Positions 32,701-42,289 of a DNA stretch of 64,000 nt are shown here, piece after piece. A program made the position numbers and the translations under genes. Every line of letters starts with the position of its first letter. Positions within the stretch are counted from its first letter, which is position 1. The stretch covers positions 1,089,001 to 1,153,000 of the forward strand of contig NC_092569.1 of assembly GCF_037975245.1 (NCBI RefSeq), given 5' to 3'. Below the pieces are notes generated by a model. It searched no databases. It saw only the letters and a list, made by a program, of their open reading frames with translations, and was not told the origin of the DNA. Origin of the DNA: Apostichopus japonicus. Its lineage: Eukaryota; Echinodermata; Holothuroidea; Aspidochirotida; Stichopodidae.

Positions 32701-35700
32701 GAATACTCTAAAAGTAAATGTGGTGCCCATTCACGGAAAACATTGGGTGTTGTGGTAAACGGTAAGGTCCCAAATTTTCTAATTTCACATACTGTGTCAT
32801 ACGTTTGAAGCCACACAGATAAAGACTGTAATTGCATGTTTGACAGTCCACTTGTAACCACTCTCCTGAACGTAAGTTTTACGTCATATTTCATATATCC
32901 TCAACAAAAACCGTGCAAATTTGAAAAAGTGAAAGGGGAAACATCAAATTTTGAGTTTTGAAGCATTTTTATGAATTATTTAACCCATTTATCAAAATAA
33001 TACAGTGAAGCTTAACAGATGTGCAAACTTTAAGGATATCTACTGGAATTAAGGTACCTGATTTCTCAAAATTGGAACTGAAGTATTTAGCATCTCATGC
33101 TAGCCTTGCCAAATAATTATCAAGACACAACTGCCCCTCGTACTAGCTCACATTATTAGTAACCTGTGCCGTACAGATATTGCAAAGCGGGCATTAGTGG
33201 GTCTGTATATAACTTAGCAAGATTAATTGTTCTTTCCTTCTGCCTCATCCCTCATGCATCTTTCAATTTGTATGCTCAGGATGTACCGAAGCCCAAACTT
33301 GCCCTCAATGCTGTCAGTGGAAAAAGCTGTTTCGTCTTGCTGAAGCAACTCCAGTAAGTGTACGATAATTTAGATCTCTGCATAATTTTGAATTCCAACC
33401 CAATATTCAGGATATGAGTTTGAAAGTTTGTTGTTTTAAATACTATAACATAGATTGCATTGCAAATTACACCATTTTGACTGTGTAAGCCAATTATCGA
33501 ACTTCACCATGGATTCCTATATTTGCACAACGGTCAGAGCTCTTGGTTATGGACGTGTACATATTACTGTAGCTGTGGTGTATGTGCGCTGTTAGGGAAC
33601 TACTGCAAATGTTATCGATGTATCACGGCCCAATAGATCAAGAGTATTTATCACCTTCTAGTTGTGACAGAAGAATTATCAATAGCCTGCGAAAGGCTGG
33701 CAACTTATAAAATGGTTGTTGGCAGTAAGTTTTGTCAAACTGTCAGGTCGTGTTGACCTGATATATGACTAGTATGTCATTGTACATGTTGCAGTGGCCA
33801 GCTTGGTTGATTTGTGGGTGACTTGTAAATATAGTTGCGTGCGCCGGTTTGTGGCTGCACTCTATGGGAAGTTCCCCAGGGGACACGTGTCTGTGGTGCA
33901 CAGTGCCCCAGGAGAGATTATTTGAATTGTGCACACTTTGGTGTGTAGGTGTGACAAGTTACCAATGACCAGGGTTAAGTGAAGTGCGGCGAGACTTTAT
34001 TGTAAGTTGCCCTATATAAGAACTGTTAGTTATTAATTATTATTATTAGCAAAGATGGATGTTATCGTTGAAATAGCTTATTGCAGTAAGAAGTTGTCAC
34101 AAGTTCAGAATGTGAGAATGCATGGTTGAAATCTGACAAAGTTTTGAATAATTGTAGTTCCTTAATCAGATATGTCCAATTTCTAGTTGTTATGATGTTG
34201 CAACTCAAACCACAAACTTAATCAATGTTTTTTAAATAATTTTAATAATACAACATTCCAAGACAGTAGATTTAATGTAAGATCTTATCTGCTAGTTTGC
34301 ATTTTCTCTCTCTAAATACAGACCAAAACGCACTATGGTCACGTATGGAGGTATGTCAAGACAGCCAGTTATGGTGCCAACCTCCTCATTAATATTCAGT
34401 GACATTAAGGTCAGAGGTTATTGGATGTCTAGATGGCATGAAGAAACAGCAACAGACAGTAAGTAGTATTTCAGAAAATGGGTCTGGTTGATATACTTGT
34501 ATGGGGAGGGTTACTCAGTGGTATGAGGTAGGGTACCAACATTCTCATTAATATTCAAAGATGTCAAGGTCAAAGGTTATTGGATGTATAGATGGCAGGA
34601 AGAAACATCAAAGATAGTAAGCAGTATGTCAGAATAGATCTTCGGGAATGTATATGGAGAGAGGGTTATTCGATGGGATACAGTATTGTGCCAACCTCCT
34701 CATTAATATTCAATCATGTCAAGGTCAACATTCACTGGATGTCTAAATGGAATGAAGAAACATCACAAAATAGTAAGCAGTATGTCAGAATAGTTCTTCG
34801 AGATATGTGTGTGGAGAGAGGGTTATTCGATGGGATACAGTATTGTGCCAACGTCGTCATGAAAATTCAATCATATCAAGGTCAACGGATACTGGATGTC
34901 TAAATGGCATGAATAAACATCGCAAGATAGTATGCAGTATATATCAGTATAGTGAGCTCCATGGAAATGTTTAGTAGGGACAGTTATACATGGAGAAATA
35001 CATACAGAACTCTGCAGTTTTTTTCAAGTGTTATCACTTAACTTAAAAGTTGTGTTTGGTGAATATTTTGATTTTGTGTCCTGAAATTTAGAAACAAGCA
35101 AAACTATAATGAAATGAACAATAAGGACAAGAGGAACAAATAAACATAAAAACAAGACAAAAAAACATTACAAGACAAAAAAAAGACAAGACAAGACAAG
35201 AAAATAAGATTATTTTCTGAAATTTCATATCTTAAACTTGCTTAAGACAAATACAAGCTAAAAGTGCTGACAACAGCAACAAAAACTCAAAGAAAGCATG
35301 ATAATATTGATTTATTGTGACCATGTTTGTAGTCTCACAGTGTTCACATTTCATGAATTCTTTGTCATTAACAGGTATTTGTTTTATATATCCCGTAATA
35401 GTCTTGGGACTCCTTGTATATCATTGTTGCAGTCTCTGTGTTTAATTATTAATCTATTGGCCTGGTATTCAAACTCTTTTGTTCTGTTGTGACCCCAGTC
35501 GTCTCTTTCATCATCTTTACAACCCTCTAGTGGATGATGTTATGGCCAGGGGAATGGGTCAAAGGGGAGGAAGTACCCCTTACCATTTGACAAATTGTTG
35601 TATGATTAATGGTGCTTAGTTGCAAAATGGTGTTATATTATGCAGCTCTTGAAGTAATTGATGTTCAAAAAAATTTCCCCTATTTTCCCAAAAATCTTGG

Positions 35701-38700
35701 CAGTTGCTTTTTATGTTTTCCTTTCAAATGTTTGGCAACCTCCAAAAACAAATTTAGCAGCAGTAAACATGGTTGCAGCCCCCATTTTGGGCTCTAATGG
35801 ACTTACTGTTTAATGTTTCACTCTGAGTATGGGTTTGTTAATGTTGCTTTGTATTTTTGCTGAAGTCAGTCAGTACAACCACTAGTGGAGGAAAGATAAC
35901 TCAATGTGTAGTGATAGAGGGGGGCAGAGGGGGGGGGGGTGGAGGCACAGAATGACGGTGGTGGAGTGGTGCAAAATCACTGGCAAAATAAAGAGGCTTA
36001 ATATTCTCTTAGATGCAGACTTGATGCATTGTATCAAACCTAATGAATCTTGAGCCATCTCTCTAGATGATTATATGGTTAATATTCAACTTTTATTCTT
36101 GTCTGTGCTGTAAGGGTGTTGTCACCAAATATGTTCAGAAGGAATCAGAGAGATGAATTAATATCAATTTTCTGATAGTCCATTATTGGCTCATACTTGT
36201 AACAAACTTCCTAAAATCTTTACGTCCAAGGTGCAAATGTTGCAATCAATCCCTGTGCCTAGTAGTGTCGTCAGTCAAGTCAGGCCCCTCAAGCACTTAT
36301 ATCACCGCGCCCCTTTTTGAAGCCTTTAATTTTGCCCTAGAACACATTCTTTATAATCTGAATTTTTCACAGGCCCCCTAATGGCCTGGCCCCCATAGCT
36401 GTATCCCCCTGACACCTCTCTGGTGAGGACTGCCTGTTCCTGGCCCCTCCTTTCTCTTGTCACTTGTCTATGATACTAGTCTGTGCATCAGGCAGTAGAT
36501 TTGATTGAGGATACTGATACATTACTACGGTACAAATCATTTTTCCTCTTAATTTCAGGTCATCACTCCCATCTCTTCTTCCCTCCCATTCTGGGCAATG
36601 ATGGTCCCCACCCCTCCCCTTCCCCCTCCTTTGTACATGACAATGATTGTGGGGTTAAGTCATTCTGAATCTACTTTTTGGGGATTAATTCAGTGAGTTC
36701 CTGAGCAGTCTAAGATTTACAGACAGAACTAAAGCATTGTCGTTGTATATACCAGTGTAGTAGAGAATAAATTTAAAACAGTAACATTATCATATATCTA
36801 TTAAGTTTTGTCAGTTGAAGTGGCGCTATTCCTCTTAGCAAGCCAGCTTATAACATTTTTTTTATGACAGGAATTTGCAGCTTGACCATATGCTGACTTT
36901 TTTTTTCACCATTTATGTTGATGTCAGTTACATGTGTGCAACTTCAAACATGTTAAGTTTTAGCATCTCTCTCAACACTTGCCACATTTTATTGGTAGCT
37001 AGTGATATAGTTTCTAGTTTGTACTTTGCTTTGCCCTTTTCAGAATTATATCTTGCTGGTAACAGTGCAAAGTAAATCCATATTGGCTGGTTTGTGTGTG
37101 CCTGTGGAGTGGTTTAGACTAAGCTGGTCATAGTTTGTATATTAAGGAATGACTTGAGACACATAATTAATCTTGATACGTTGAAAATGATTGCAAATAC
37201 TACTATCAGCCCAATTTACATATCAGTACCACTTTTGCTTTGTTGGGGATGATTCTTTAAACTTATGAGGCTCATCAATTAATGTGGCTGGACTTTTAAG
37301 TCTAACTTATAGACAACATGATTTCATTAAACCTTTGAGGCTCATCAAATAAAGTGGCTGTACTTCTAAGTCTAACTCATAGACAACATCTCAAATGTAA
37401 CACAAAACTCAATGGGAAAGCATATTAAGACTTTTATAGCCTCATATAACAGCTTACATTGCATTGCAAATTTGTCAAGGGATGAAAATGGTGTTAATTG
37501 TCATCTAAGGATGCTCTGTTGTTCATATACACACATGTTATAAACACATGTTTTGGCTGAGTTATGAGAATTCATCAAATTTGAGAAATCATGAAATTCA
37601 TAAAATATGACAATTCATAAAAATATGAGAATTTATTTGCAGTAACAATTCCATTTATGCCTGCACTGAGGAGCTGGTGTCATCAATTTAGCTTTTTAAG
37701 GAGAATTCCAGAAATTAAGCATATTCTAAATCTGAATATTTTGAAAAACTGGAATAGCTTAATAAACATTATTAGCAATCAATCTTTTATCTAATTTTCA
37801 TCTACTACATAATGAGATATTGTAATCCGTGTCAGCAACATGCATTTCTGTTCATTCTTGCTGCCACATCTGTTGGGCAATTCTTTTGAAATTTAGTCGC
37901 AGGGTGCTACATGGAATTGTTTACAAAAGTTAGTTATTTTTGTTGCCTAAAACCTTTTCAGAGACAAATTAGGAGGTATTTTTTGCCTTTTTTTTGGTAC
38001 ATGAAATGTCTAAGGTTATATCTCATCTCATCAAAGGTCATAGCTAAGTCAATCACAGTCTCGAAGTAACCATTTTGCATGCTTCTAGACATTCTAAAAT
38101 GCTCTCAAGATACTGAGGAGATAAACAAAGGATGTTATGTGCATCTGAATTTAGAGAGCTACAGTACTTACACAACAATGAACAAGGAATTACTGACCAA
38201 TTATGCAAACAGATTGTTCAATGTGACAGTGATACCACGACACCCTCTAGTGACTGACAGATTCCTTACCTGGCAGTAAAACATTAATTTGACAATGGAG
38301 CTAAAGCAGTCTAGACAGCTTGGATTACACTCTTGAAAAAGAAAATTGTTGCTTGAATGTGACACTCCACATAGATGTGTATCCATGGCAAGTTTCAAAG
38401 TTCTTCCTACCAGCAGGCAGGATGTGATCTGTGAGTTCTGTTCGTTAGGTTTGACTCCAAGCTATATAGTTAATGATTTACTTTGACAATTTTGTTTCTA
38501 AGTCATTCTGTAGTATTTGTAGGGTGGATTAATAGGGACATAGGAAAGAAAAAAATTGAGATAAAAAGTTTAAAAATTGACTTTTTAAGTCAAAATTTGG
38601 AGATAAAAAGTCAATATTTTGACTTAAGAGATTTTTGAGATTTGGGTGAATCTTTTTTTCCCCATGTCATTATTAAGCCACCGTATAATTGTAATTGCTT

Positions 38701-41700
38701 TTGCAACTTATGTTCTACACATGAAAATGCCTGTTAACAAACAACTTTATACCAGGTATAATCACTAATATACTGAGCATCAAAGTTTAGTTTAGTTTAG
38801 TTAAAATAAAAGTATCAGGAGGACACCCAAGGACCCTATAGGAGAGAAGATAAAAAACTGAAGACACAAACACTCAGACCCGATTACAATGCTTAAAGTG
38901 CTTGTCCCAAGCATTCTTAAACCCATTCACACTACTTGCAAGTACAACTCTCTCAGGCAAACCGTTCCACTCATTCACAACCCTATTAGAAAAAGTTATG
39001 CCCAATATTAATCCTACTTTGTGACTTTTGGAGTTCAAGACAATGACCTCTGGTACAACTACTATTAGCAAACATGAAAAAATCAGTGAAGGATATATTG
39101 TCAAAACCATACACAATCTTGAAAACCTGAATCGAGACACCAAGTAACCTTCTAAACTACAAGTACCTACAAGCTCCTAAGTACAAGCACATCACTGGTA
39201 TGGAGCATCTGCAGCATTGCTGCACTCGTTTGTATTTGACTTGAACTAAGCAGTATGCTGGGGCAGCATACTAAAAGTATGCTGCCCCAAAATCACCCTG
39301 TCATATTACTCTTGAAAGTTACTCAACCAGTTTAGGCTTTTATAGCCTAACACATTGTTGAATGGTTCCATACACAGGCCACAATGTTTTCCATCCTGTC
39401 AAAAATGGTGCCATTAGCTGGTAATTTATTTATGACAGTAATTGCTTGTGCTCAGATTCCATCATAAATGGTGATGTCAGTCACAACATGTGGAAATTTA
39501 AAGTTGAGAAATTAACCTAGTTAATTTTGTGCTAATCAGCCATTTGTCCAGAATGTGAAAAAATCATATAAATCTTGAAGAAAAAAAAAAGAGTGTTGCT
39601 GTATTTATTTTGTAGGGGACTGATTGCTGAGCAAGCATTCAAATGTATCCTCCTTGTCAAGAACAAATAAACAAAGAGGGTTGAATGTATTGAAATGTAA
39701 ACTATCTGTTGTGGTTATCTTGGTCTTTTGACGACACAAAGATTTCACTCAGATTCTATTTCCTGGAGTAGGAAAAGGGATTTTAATTTCAAAAGGAAGT
39801 TAGCCTCCAATCATTTCCATATCTGGAATTAAAACATATGCAATTAAATGAACCTTTCTCCTAAAAATGTGGAATATTTAAGGTTAGAGTCTCATTTACT
39901 GAGAAGCTCATCATCTCCTTCAGACAACTTCTAAATGAAATAGTATAAATAATGACATGTTTCTGTTCTGTGGTCATGAATTCTTAAAATCTCCATTTTT
40001 ATGGGTTTTTTTTTCTTTCACTTTGAGGTGATGAGATTGAACTAAAGATAAATCTTTTGAGAAGAGATATTTAGGATTTCGTACCTGGGAATACAAAAGT
40101 TTAGCAGCCATTGTGTTGTAAATCTGTTTCATTATGATTTAATTTGTTTACAAGACCCTAGGAGTACTTTTTGCAGGATGCTCTTACCCTGATATCACTC
40201 AGCTGACTGTACCTGCTTGTAAAGCACCAAGACCACGCTCAAAATCTTTATTAATTAGTCACAACTCATACTGTAACTTGAGGTAATACACCTACCTTGA
40301 AGGAGAGCTCAAATCTGTAAATTAATCTAGATAAAATCTGAAAAATAATCAAGCATGTAAATCAACTGTTATTTGTTCCATTTATAGCTTGTCTATTTGA
40401 AGAGACATAAGATATTGAAATTTGTTATTAACTTTGCGTAGAATAGTGTATTTTGCAATATGGAACTGTGAGGTATTTAACAATCAACATGTCAAATTCT
40501 TTTGTTTTCTGTTAAATTGATAATCATAATTATCAGATTAGCTTGGAAAAATTATACATCAATAGCACAGAATGTTTTTAAACAGTGGTCAAGTCTGATC
40601 AAGAGCCTTTTAAGTTATAAGAAAAGATTGATTACAATAGTTATATGTAGGTCCAGACCACATCCTTAAAGCATTTTGATATGAGTTTTTCAAGTTAATT
40701 GGTGTTTTGTGAATGCATCCAACAACAGCAATGTGCATGATGTCATCGCAGCAATTTACCTGAAATTTTTACATTTTTCTTTATATTATTTAACTCTTGT
40801 ATTCACAATGAAAAAAAATACTATTTCTGCAGTTAAGTTGCTGTAGGATGAAATTTTAAATACACAGAATCTTGACAGCAAGCAAAGTTCCAAAAGGCAT
40901 CAGGTTTTGAGGAAACATCGGTATGAGATTATAATGAAAACGGAAAGTTAAGCTTTGAAAAGCTTTGAAAAATATTTACCAAATATGACATCAAAGACCA
41001 CCCACTGAGTTCCTATGCAGGGAAGAATGAAGGATTTTAGCCTTTCAAAATAGGTTGCATTCAATTTACCATATCTTGAGTTAGGAACAAGATATTGAGA
41101 TGACGTTTTCAACTAATGGTGTGAAATAATTTCTTTTTTCTTTTATTTATAATTATTATAATTATTAAGTATTATAATTAATAAGTATTATTATAATTAT
41201 TTTATCATTTTCTTTTATAAGCGACACATCGTCAGCCACTGGAATTATCAATTTAGTGAACCCATATTACTTCAGAGAAAAACAAAAAGCAGGCAAGGCA
41301 ATTTAATGTGTTCATACAAGTTTGAAGCTCTGCATCAAGCTCAGTGTTTTATTCCAACAAAGAGAGAAGCTACCAACTGGTATGCTATCATGTATGTATT
41401 TTAGATCCTCCTGCAAGCAGGAACTCGCGAAGAAGCCATCATTGGCTTACCAAAGCCACAAGCTGACCCAAGTCAGTCTCTTAGATTCATATTTAACGTC
41501 CATGATTATGAATTGTCAATTGTCAACAACTCTGTAACTGGACGACATACATTAATCTTGAAGTGACTCAAACTCGGGACCTTATGATTGAAAGGCACCG
41601 TTGTTAACCACTGAGCTAACTCTCCCTAATGCTATCATTGAAATCAGTATTTGACTGAATTCTCTGCTTGTTACAGTATTTGTAGTAATTTTCAACATTT

Positions 41701-41952
41701 TTTTTACTTTTTGTGACATTCCTTTCTCTTCTTTCTTTATTCTGTTTTGTTTGTTTCTTTTTTTCTATTCAAGCTGACAGTGCAATCAAAATGGTGTCAG
41801 AGTTATGTTCTTGGGCCAAGTCCGGTAAGCTACAACCTCCAAAACACAAACTGCATTCAATTGTGGACTACAAACAAGCGTTGGAGAATGCTATGACAGA
41901 CTATCATACTGAAAAACAAATACTGAAACTTGATCGAAGAGGAGAGAACTGA
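20556..41952 (+). CDS. MECR: Mitochondrial enoyl-[acyl-carrier-protein] reductase (9 exons)
   Basis: Nine exons join in frame into 373 residues, the same length as human MECR. MECR performs the last step of mitochondrial fatty acid synthesis, reducing trans-2-enoyl-ACP with NADPH, which feeds lipoic acid synthesis. The first ~40 residues are rich in Arg, Ser and Leu with almost no acidic residues, as in a mitochondrial presequence. Then come [30 protein letters not shown] (Tyr87 aligns with the catalytic Tyr), [13 protein letters not shown], the NADPH site [20 protein letters not shown] with IVRDRPD, and [15 protein letters not shown]. The protein ends [13 protein letters not shown] in place of the human SSKQILTM end. 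Residues 130-165 (exon 4) are more diverged than the rest. It is head to head with PRIM2. Confidence is very high. Confidence 0.96.
22070..22232. repeat. Dispersed repeat, copy 2 of 2 in window
   Basis: Diverged copy of the family at 17,630-17,800: agtgttctattcacca, cacagtgtaaatatt, aggtaagacctggtt and aagattgccctg. In MECR intron 1. Confidence 0.55.
22748..22845 (+). CDS. MECR: MECR exon 2 (residues 52-85)
   Basis: Acceptor tcgtcttgcag, donor TTCAAG|GTAAAA. Encodes [32 protein letters not shown]. Confidence 0.95.
22955..23405. repeat. Diverged tandem duplication (~250 bp units)
   Basis: ggatattttgagagtgtc, ctcagg.aataa, tctagaagttttgatgttta and aatttgttcctcac are repeated about 250-270 bp later in altered form. 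In MECR intron 2, just before the 3 kb element. Confidence 0.6.
23437..26480. mobile_element. ~3.0 kb non-autonomous element with AGGTCA-rich tandem units
   Basis: The left edge GGTTCCTTGCTT (23,437-23,448) is inverted at the right edge AAGCAAGGAACC (26,469-26,480). The left edge also folds on itself (GGTTCCTTGCT with AGCAAAAGGAACC). After a (TG)n run the interior is tandem units of about 400 and 300 bp. The block aacggtcatgtgatccgagg or a variant lies near 23,759, 24,417, 24,714, 25,116, 25,515, 25,913 and, degraded, 26,211. Each unit carries AGGTCA or TGACCT motifs. There is no long open frame, so any mobility would depend on another element. In MECR intron 2. Confidence 0.7.
23628..25945 (+). 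promoter_or_regulatory. Seven perfect DR4 nuclear-receptor-type sites
   Basis: AGGTCACCAAAGGTCA occurs without change at 23,628, 23,776, 24,435, 24,731, 25,131, 25,531 and 25,930 (start positions). This is a direct repeat of AGGTCA with a 4-base spacer, the classical site for RXR with TR or LXR. Further half sites lie between (tgacctcaatttgacctctg). Sequence match is certain; function is not shown. Confidence 0.6.
27535..27666 (+). CDS. MECR: MECR exon 3 (residues 85-129), catalytic Tyr
   Basis: Encodes [20 protein letters not shown] then [20 protein letters not shown]. Tyr87 aligns with the catalytic Tyr of MECR/Etr1. Acceptor cctttctag, donor CCTTG|GTGAG. Confidence 0.95.
30260..30320. repeat. 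C-rich low-complexity tract
   Basis: ccctccc and ccaccc runs with a poly-C stretch, in MECR intron 3. Confidence 0.7.
30700..30843 (+). CDS. MECR: MECR exon 4 (residues 129-177)
   Basis: Encodes [20 protein letters not shown] then [20 protein letters not shown]. The frame WRT..., AAT, TAYR matches MECR. The usual 'GVNPCTAYR' reads RVNMSTAYR here, so conserved Gly and Pro are changed. A longer open frame running on from this exon into the intron is spurious. Confidence 0.92.
30950..31338 (+). repeat. Pyrimidine-rich tandem repeat next to exon 5
   Basis: About four units of 85-95 bp start near 30,952, 31,036, 31,131 and 31,216. They share cctttacctcgttgttttct, tctcctttcgtttttcattc and C runs of 9-19. 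The strand is almost only C and T up to the exon 5 acceptor at 31,338. Confidence 0.8.
31339..31441 (+). CDS. MECR: MECR exon 5 (residues 177-211), NADPH-binding loop
   Basis: Encodes [20 protein letters not shown] then [13 protein letters not shown], the glycine-rich nucleotide loop and the basic residues that hold the NADPH phosphate. The acceptor tctctttcag closes a long pyrimidine tract. Confidence 0.95.
32542..32641 (+). CDS. MECR: MECR exon 6 (residues 211-244)
   Basis: Encodes [33 protein letters not shown]. Acceptor tttttcctag, donor ATGCAG|GTGAAT. Confidence 0.93.
33280..33353 (+). CDS. MECR: MECR exon 7 (residues 245-269)
   Basis: Encodes [24 protein letters not shown], matching '[20 protein letters not shown]'. 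Donor CTCCA|GTAAGT. Confidence 0.93.
33780..33985 (+). repeat. tRNA-derived SINE, truncated copy
   Basis: Body of the family at 14,265-14,550: gacttgtaaatatagttgcg, ccggtttgtggctgcac, gccccaggagagattatttg and the tail gtgacaagttaccaatgacc. The head is lost. In MECR intron 7. Confidence 0.7.
34322..34458 (+). CDS. MECR: MECR exon 8 (residues 269-315)
   Basis: Encodes [20 protein letters not shown] then [20 protein letters not shown]. Donor AGACA|GTAAGT. It is followed by three degenerate tandem copies of its 3' half. Confidence 0.95.
34459..34935 (+). repeat. Three degenerate tandem copies of MECR exon 8
   Basis: The exon 8 codons for [13 protein letters not shown] start at 34,374. The matching positions recur at 34,533, 34,688 and 34,845, spaced 159, 155 and 157 bp. 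Copy 1 reads [20 protein letters not shown] and WQEETS up to a gtaagc. Copy 2 reads [20 protein letters not shown] then WNEETSQN with gtaagc. Copy 3 has a stop six codons in. The 5' half of the exon is barely recognisable and no good acceptor is seen, so they are probably not spliced. Confidence 0.8.
35100..35210. repeat. (ACAAG)n-like low-complexity tract
   Basis: Repeated acaag and aaaac units (agacaagacaagacaagaaa), in MECR intron 8. Confidence 0.7.
35460..35665. repeat. Dispersed repeat, copy 1 (second at 57,480)
   Basis: Shares with 57,480-57,675 the blocks ggtattcaa/tattcaata, tgaccccag/tgaccccaa, atgttatggccaggggaa/atgttgtgaccaggggaa and ggtgcttagttgcaaaatg/gtgcttagttgtaaaatg. Class unknown. 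Confidence 0.6.
37257..37391. repeat. 70-bp tandem duplication
   Basis: gaggctcatcaattaatgtg...aagtctaacttatagacaac occurs twice, 70 bp apart, with few differences. In MECR intron 8. Confidence 0.85.
38785..39140 (-). mobile_element. 3' end of a non-LTR retrotransposon
   Basis: The minus strand reads [20 protein letters not shown] then [14 protein letters not shown], the typical end of CR1/Jockey-type LINE polyproteins ('FxxRVxNxWNxLPxxVV...SxNxFKxxLDKH'). It closes with a short tail of aactaaactaaact units, as LINEs with microsatellite-like ends do. 5' truncated, in MECR intron 8, antisense to the gene. Confidence 0.8.
39260..39288. repeat. Perfect 12-bp hairpin
   Basis: GGGGCAGCATAC and GTATGCTGCCCC flank a 5-base TAAAA loop. 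A strong isolated hairpin in MECR intron 8. The run of T expected for a terminator is absent. Confidence 0.75.
41290..41628 (-). mobile_element. Second tRNA-derived SINE (family 2)
   Basis: The minus strand starts AGGGAGAGTTAGCTCAGTGG TTAA (A box) and has GAGTTTGAGTC (B box, 41,565-41,575), then a non-tRNA body toward 41,290. The head resembles a tRNA but is not a clean cloverleaf. Its 3' edge is uncertain. It ends about 150 bp before MECR exon 9. Confidence 0.6.
41774..41952 (+). CDS. MECR: MECR exon 9 and stop (residues 315-373)
   Basis: Acceptor tttctattcaag. Encodes [20 protein letters not shown] then [20 protein letters not shown] up to DRRGEN and TGA. Intron 8 before it is about 7.3 kb. 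Confidence 0.94.
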
Positions 41953-42277
41953 ATGTGTAAACGAAAGAAAAACTATCCATGAATCAATCAATCAATATAT
42001 TGGCAGTTTTGATTGTGTTTTATTTCTAGAATGATAGTTTGCAGAACAGTGAGTGTAATTACGATATTAATCAATACATATTAAAACAGGGATGAGGCTA
42101 TGAGGTATTTCATCAGCTATCTCACTTCCAGGAGCTTAATCTGGTTTTAGTCTATTTTGTTATTAAGTTGACAGTAAAACATACTAGTCACTGAAAACAA
42201 TGTTTGTATCACATATAGATAATGACATTGATACTTGCTAAATAGCAATTGTAAACTGCAGATGTAAAATCAAAAAC

Positions 42278-42283
42278 AATAAA
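42278..42283 (+). promoter_or_regulatory. MECR: Candidate MECR poly(A) signal
   Basis: AATAAA lies about 325 bp after the MECR stop. Hexamer only. Confidence 0.4.
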
Positions 42284-42289
42284 AAAGGA

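Noticed and set aside
41561-41628. Functional tRNA gene, minus strand
   Set aside because: Stem pairing is poor and it continues into a non-tRNA body. Treated as a SINE head.
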